Below, piece by piece: positions 63,912 to 64,000 of a stretch of DNA of 64,000 bases. The notes beneath the pieces were generated by a model. It was not told the DNA's origin. It searched no databases and saw only the letters and a list, made by a program, of their open reading frames with translations. Numbering within the stretch: position 1 is the stretch's first letter; each line of letters begins with the position of its first letter. The position numbers and the translations under genes were made by a program. Source of the stretch: Neptuniibacter sp. 1_MG-2023 (GTDB lineage Bacteria > Pseudomonadota > Gammaproteobacteria > Pseudomonadales > Balneatricaceae); the NCBI RefSeq assembly GCF_030547185.1, contig NZ_JAUOQR010000002.1, positions 186,001 through 250,000 of the forward strand. The letters run 5' to 3'.

Positions 63912-64000
63912 TGTTTAGTGCATTTTGGCCATCATCAAATCTGCCGCCGCAAACGAAATTGGGTGTTTTACCCTTTGATCCGTGGGTGTTGGGTTGCGCT
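63911..64000 (+). CDS. ftsW: Cell division protein FtsW, first 30 codons (truncated by window end)
   Basis: The ATG at 63911 overlaps the murD stop. The 30 codons read MFSAFWPSSNLPPQTKLG, then VLPFDPWVLGCA, a cytoplasmic tail and the start of the first membrane helix, as expected for the septal glycosyltransferase FtsW. In the dcw cluster ftsW follows murD. The rest is outside the window. Confidence 0.85.
   Translation, partial: MFSAFWPSSNLPPQTKLGVLPFDPWVLGCA

Overview
The window is chromosomal DNA of a marine-type gammaproteobacterium, most like the Oceanospirillaceae (Neptunomonas, Amphritea and Marinobacterium type). This is inferred from conserved gene order, with no database search: rplM-rpsI-petABC-sspAB, the lpoA-yraN-diaA-dolP block divergent from rsmI, rsmI-rnpB-mraZ, and the mra/dcw cell-wall cluster. 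No tRNA, rRNA operon, intact insertion sequence, prophage or CRISPR array was seen.

Region 1 (1-15.2 kb) is an AT-rich exopolysaccharide (EPS) assembly cluster read left to right. It holds the C-terminal part of a polyprenyl-phosphate sugar transferase, a sugar-nucleotide epimerase, two acyltransferases, a Wzy-type polymerase/ligase, a Wzx-type flippase, five proven or putative glycosyltransferases, two sulfotransferase-like proteins and a secreted GH16 glycanase. Region 2 (15.2-19.2 kb, minus strand) is a type I secretion module with a small RTX calcium-binding protein as probable substrate. Region 3 (19.9-26.2 kb) holds PAP phosphatase CysQ, an SLC13-type anion permease, a CysD with an unusual transposase-like N-terminal extension, and a CysN-CysC fusion. 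Together they would take up sulfate, make PAPS and clear the PAP left by sulfotransferases, so regions 1 and 3 read as one sulfated-EPS system.

Region 4 (26.4-36 kb) supplies sugar nucleotides (galE, manC, galU, pgi, and a UDP-glucose dehydrogenase-like protein lacking the catalytic cysteine), plus an MBL/beta-CASP nuclease, an SH3 protein and a VanZ/VpsQ-like protein. Region 5 (36.2-41.7 kb) is a VpsMNOP-like export block: outer-membrane barrel, short OPX protein, Wzc-like kinase, PHP phosphatase and VpsP-like protein. Region 6 (41.8-43.4 kb) is a GDT1 transporter with a CidA/CidB pair.

Region 7 (43.6-64 kb) is housekeeping: zapE, rplM, rpsI, petABC, sspA, sspB, dolP, diaA, yraN, lpoA, rsmI, rnpB, then mraZ, rsmH, ftsL, ftsI, murE, murF, mraY, murD and the first 30 codons of ftsW. 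Several intergenic spaces carry members of one REP-like palindromic repeat family. The most notable points are the sulfated-EPS gene set, the HTH-CysD fusion, a type I secretion ATPase with several degenerate motifs, the dehydrogenase without its catalytic cysteine, a GTTCA microsatellite, a twin three-way-junction repeat near 30.6 kb, and a perfect palindrome over the probable pgi promoter.
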